A program made the position numbers and the translations under genes. A model generated the notes under the pieces. It was not told the DNA's origin. It did no database searches and saw nothing but the letters and a program-made list of their open reading frames with translations. 6,839 nt of DNA from Actinomycetes bacterium (GTDB lineage: Bacteria > Actinomycetota > Acidimicrobiia > Acidimicrobiales > Palsa-688). This document shows, one piece after another, positions 6,057-6,839 of the stretch. Positions within the stretch are counted from its first letter, which is position 1, and the number at the start of each line of letters is the position of its first letter. The DNA lies in assembly GCA_021796905.1 (NCBI GenBank), contig JAKABK010000100.1, positions 1 to 6,839 on the forward strand, in the 5' to 3' direction.

Positions 6057-6517
6057 GTGAGCGCGAGCCCCCCGCTGCTCCAGACGACCACCGGCAAGAA
6101 GGGCGCGATGGCCGGCAGCGGGGTGGTGCTGCTGGCCTGGTTGTGGGCCCGCATGCTCGGCAAGCTGAAGCTGTGTTCACCTGGGGCTGGACCACCCCCG
6201 GGTTCGCCTACAGCTTCGCCCACCCAGCCCAGATGGTGACATGATCGGAGCGTTCGGGGGTCTGGTGGGTGGTGGTGATCTACATCGCCGCTCTCCTCGC
6301 CCTCGCCCTGGCGCTGCACATCTTCCACGCATCGTGGAGCATGTTCCAGACCTTCGGGGTGAACAGCCGCCGCTGGAACCTCGTCATCCGCCGTTTCGCA
6401 GTGTCCGACGCGGCTGGCCTGTTCGTCGGTTTCGCCTCGCTGCCCCTCGGTGTGGCCGCCCCCACCACCGGCCCTGGAGGTCTTCCACTTGACCACCGCC
6501 CCCGCACCCACCCGTAG
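6057..6517 (+). pseudogene. sdhC: Succinate dehydrogenase cytochrome b subunit, internally deleted and frameshifted
   Basis: SdhC anchors succinate dehydrogenase in the membrane and passes electrons to quinone through b-type haem; intact b558-type subunits have about 220-260 residues. Here three pieces are visible. The first (GTG 6057 to about 6175) is the N-terminus with the first membrane segment, TTGKKGAMAGSGVVLLAWLW then ARMLGKLKL. From about 6176 another frame reads FTWGWTTPGFAYSFAHPAQM, the loop before the last helices. From about 6257 the frame reads [40 protein letters not shown] and [14 protein letters not shown], the C-terminal helices. About 90-100 central codons (helices 2 and 3) are missing at the junction near 6175. 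A further small deletion near 6238 and a GGGGG run at 6256-6260 shift the frame. Arg32 stands where homologs usually have the haem-ligand His. Identity is clear; whether the damage is real or a sequence error at the window end is open. Confidence 0.8.
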
Positions 6518-6818
6518 CCGTTGGAGCGAGGGGCGCTCCGACCTCGACGGGCGCTGCCCGGCCGGTCCGATCTCGGAGAGCTGGGAGCAGCACAACTTCG
6601 AGATGGAACTGGTGAACCCTGCCAACCGGCGGCGCCACCACGTGATCATCGTCGGTTCCGGCCTCGCCGGCGCCACCTTGGGTGAGGCCGGCTACCACGT
6701 CAGCTGCTCCTGCTACCAGGACTCGCCCCGCCGGGCCCACTCGATCGCCGCCCAGGGCGGGATCAACGCCGCCAAGAACTACCGCAACGACGGCGACAGC
6801 GTATATCGGTTGTTCTAA
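6489..6818 (+). pseudogene. sdhA: Succinate dehydrogenase flavoprotein subunit, truncated N-terminus
   Basis: SdhA oxidises succinate to fumarate using covalently bound FAD. The start is taken as TTG 6489, because GGAGG (6476-6480) lies eight bases upstream. The TGA at 6490-6492, overlapping as TTGA, may be the original sdhC stop. The 109 visible residues include [18 protein letters not shown], the dinucleotide-binding motif [11 protein letters not shown] (52-62), [19 protein letters not shown] with the FAD-linking His84, and [10 protein letters not shown]. These match the b558-associated SdhA type found in Actinobacteria and Bacteroidetes. Two defects are seen. About four residues (usually SAAA or similar) are missing after GLAGA, inside the Rossmann helix. 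A TAA directly after VYRLF ends the frame where homologs continue with YDTVKGGDFR, out to about 600-650 residues. The last 25 bases do not follow the family in any forward frame. It is either a broken gene or an error-rich contig end. Confidence 0.78.
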
Positions 6819-6839
6819 GCCGAAGTTACGGGTCCGAGA

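Overview
The window is GC-rich chromosomal DNA (roughly 70% G+C by eye) with GTG and TTG starts, TAnnnT -10 boxes placed directly before start codons, and a succinate dehydrogenase locus of the b558 type in the order sdhC-sdhA. Together these suggest a high-GC actinobacterium. An Acidimicrobiia-like lineage is possible, but the sequence alone cannot settle this. No phage, transposon, CRISPR or tRNA/rRNA signal was found. Most of the content looks like housekeeping or metabolic genes.

Layout. (1) Positions 1-1101, plus strand: the 3' part of a TrpB2-type tryptophan synthase beta chain, cut by the left edge. (2) A 41-bp convergent gap with a small hairpin. (3) Positions 1143-3701, minus strand: a three-gene block transcribed leftwards. 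It holds a MoxR/ChlI-like AAA+ ATPase (3701-2301), then a 97-bp gap carrying three perfect 24-bp tandem repeats, then a family S51 (peptidase E-like) hydrolase (2203-1430), whose stop overlaps the start of a small Dabb-domain protein (1433-1143). (4) A 150-bp divergent promoter region (3702-3851). (5) Positions 3852-6032, plus strand: a glycoside hydrolase family 2 enzyme with both catalytic glutamates. (6) Positions 6044-6839, plus strand: a strong -10 box (TATTAT) and the start of the sdh operon, which is visibly damaged.

The sdh region is the most unusual part. sdhC keeps its first membrane segment and its last third, but lacks about 90-100 central codons and changes frame more than once. 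sdhA starts with a good Shine-Dalgarno sequence, lacks about four codons inside the FAD-binding motif, and ends at a stop after 109 codons, where homologs continue for several hundred residues. Because this sits at the right end of the window and one frameshift lies in a run of five Gs, sequencing or assembly error is as likely as real gene decay.

Functional links between the genes are weak. The S51 hydrolase and Dabb protein are probably translationally coupled, and the ATPase may share their transcript. TrpB2, the GH2 enzyme and SDH look like independent units. I see no convincing new biological system. The items most worth checking are the sdh damage, the paired palindromes at the sdh promoter, and the hairpin-forming tandem repeat.
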